Positions 62,811 to 64,000 of a DNA stretch of 64,000 nt are shown here, piece after piece. The position numbers and the translations under genes are program-made. Source of the DNA: Symbiodinium natans (taxonomy: Eukaryota; Sar; Dinophyceae; Suessiales; Symbiodiniaceae); contig CAJNDS010000077.1 in NCBI GenBank assembly GCA_905221605.1, positions 173,278-237,277 of the forward strand, written 5' to 3'. Position 1 is the first letter of the stretch. Every line of letters starts with the position of its first letter. The notes beneath the pieces are model-generated. The model worked only from the letters and a program-made list of their open reading frames with translations. It was not told the origin of the DNA and did not search any database.

Positions 62811-64000
62811 TTCAAAGATTTCAAAGATTTCAAAGATTTCAAAGATTTCAAAGATTTCAAAGATTTCAAAGGTTGCAAAAGGTTTGGGAAACTTCCCGGG
62901 AGTTTCCCCCGCCTTTTGCAACCTTTGAAATCTTTGAAATAGAAATTCCCCCAATACTAAATTACGAGCCCGGGCTTCCACCCAATACTAAATTACGAGC
63001 CCGGGCTTCCCCCCAATACTAAATCACGAGCCCGGCCCTTCCCCCCAATACTAAATCACGAGCCCGGGCTTCCCCCCAATACTAAATCACGAGCCCGGGC
63101 TCGTAATTTAGTAGTGGGGGAATTTCTATTTCAAAGATTTCAAAGATTTCAAAGGTTGCAAAAGGTTTGGGAAACTTCCCGGGAGTTTCCCCCGCCTTTT
63201 GCAACCTTTGAAATCTTTGAAATCTTTGAAATAGAAATTCCCCCAATAATACTAAATCACGAGCCCGGCCCTCCCCCCAATACTAAATCACGAGCCCGGG
63301 CCTCTCCCCAATACTAAATCACGAGCCCGGCCCTTCCCCCCAATACTAAATCACGAGCCCGGGCTTCCCCCCAATACTAAATCACGAGCCCGGGCTCGTA
63401 ATTTAGTATTGGGGGAATTTCTATTTCAAAGATTTCAAAGATTTCAAAGATTTAAAAGGTTTGGGAAACTTCCCGGGAGTTTCCCCCGCCTTTTGCAACC
63501 TTTGAAATCTTTGAAATCTTTGAAATCTTTGAAATAGAAATTCCCCCAATACTAAATTACGAGCCCGGGCTTCCACCCAATACTAAATTACGAGCCCGGG
63601 CTTCCCCCCAATACTAAATCACGAGCCCGGGCTTCCCCCCAATACTAAATCACGAGCCCCGGCCCTCCCCCCAATACTAAATCACGAGCCCGGGCTCGTA
63701 ATTTAGTATTGGGGGAATTTCTATTTCAAAGACTTCAAAGATTTCAAAGATTTCAAAGGTTGCAAAAGGCGGGGGAAACTCCCGGGAAGTTTCCCAAACC
63801 TTTTGCAACCTTTGAAATCTTTGAAATCTTTGAAATCTTTGAAAATAGAAATTCCCCCAATACTAAATTACGAGCCCGGGCTTCCACCCAATACTAAATT
63901 ACGACCCGGCCCTTCCCCCCAATACTAAATCACGAGCCCGGGCTTCCCCCCAATACTAGATCACGAGCCCGGGCTCGTAATTTAGCATTGGGGGAATTTC
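62803..64000. repeat. Palindromic satellite, ~300-bp higher-order unit
   Basis: Four hairpin modules at about 62803-62947, 63118-63243, 63415-63545 and 63715-63857 have arms of AAATTTCTATTTCAAAGATT and (TTTCAAAGA)n, then GGTTGCAAAAGG, meeting at AAACTTCCCGGGAGTTT. Between them lie 2-5 direct units of CAATACTAAATCACGAGCCC plus GGGCTTCCCCC. Each run ends in a second palindrome, ACGAGCCCGGGCTCGT within AATACTAAAT...ATTTAGTATT. The higher-order period is about 297-300 bp, and the array continues past the window edge. Confidence 0.97.

Noticed and set aside
63240-63960. CRISPR-like array of ~35-bp direct repeats
   Set aside because: Units are contiguous with no unique spacers, are embedded in palindromes, and the genome is eukaryotic.

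Overview
The window looks like nuclear DNA of a dinoflagellate, most likely a Symbiodiniaceae-type alga. Evidence: plant/alveolate-type telomere motifs (TTTAGGG/CCCTAAA and decayed forms such as GGGTTTATAGGG) are scattered through introns and spacers. Every gene I could reconstruct with fair confidence is on the + strand, fitting the unidirectional clusters known from dinoflagellates. Introns that restore an open frame use GT, GC or GA donors and nearly always an AG|G acceptor, a pattern reported for Symbiodinium. The predicted proteins include a ubiquitin-fold-like plus ankyrin protein and three families I recall (unverified) as multi-copy 'hypothetical proteins' of Symbiodiniaceae.

Layout. 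0-4.5 kb: dispersed repeats and a minisatellite. 5.07-5.40 kb: last exons of an acidic protein gene. 5.8-6.7 kb: exact 282-bp tandem triplication. 7.2-7.7 kb: broken B-box-like zinc-finger fragment. 8.0-8.3 kb (minus): decayed fragment of the helicase found further on. 9-12.4 kb: a 1,170-bp triplication leading into the helicase gene. 12.4-16.7 kb: intron-containing SF1 (UPF1-like) helicase. 18.3 and 20.4 kb: two unrelated intronless genes, each preceded by a copy of the same ~1-kb block. 23.3-26.5 kb: multi-exon acidic/basic protein gene with an RGG-type stretch. 28.5-33.8 kb: six-exon gene with methyltransferase-like motifs. 34.4-34.9 kb: small two-exon ORF. 36-40 kb: coiled-coil family gene with a ~1.1-kb intron made almost wholly of CA and GA microsatellite. 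42.5-43.1 kb: exon remnants with a basic tail. 43.9-46.1 kb: four-exon gene of another multi-copy family. 46.3-46.6 kb: a possible gene start.

46.6-64 kb is gene-poor: telomere-like arrays, AT and homopolymer tracts, one minus-strand frameshifted pseudogene (51.5-52.9 kb), a tandem array of ~0.6-0.7-kb units (59.5-62.8 kb) and a palindromic satellite running off the right edge (62.8-64.0 kb).

How the genes relate: no metabolic pathway is evident. The 23-46 kb stretch holds co-oriented members of dinoflagellate-specific families whose introns hold most of the repeats. Exon boundaries were set by hand from frame continuity plus splice motifs; start codons of most multi-exon genes are unresolved.
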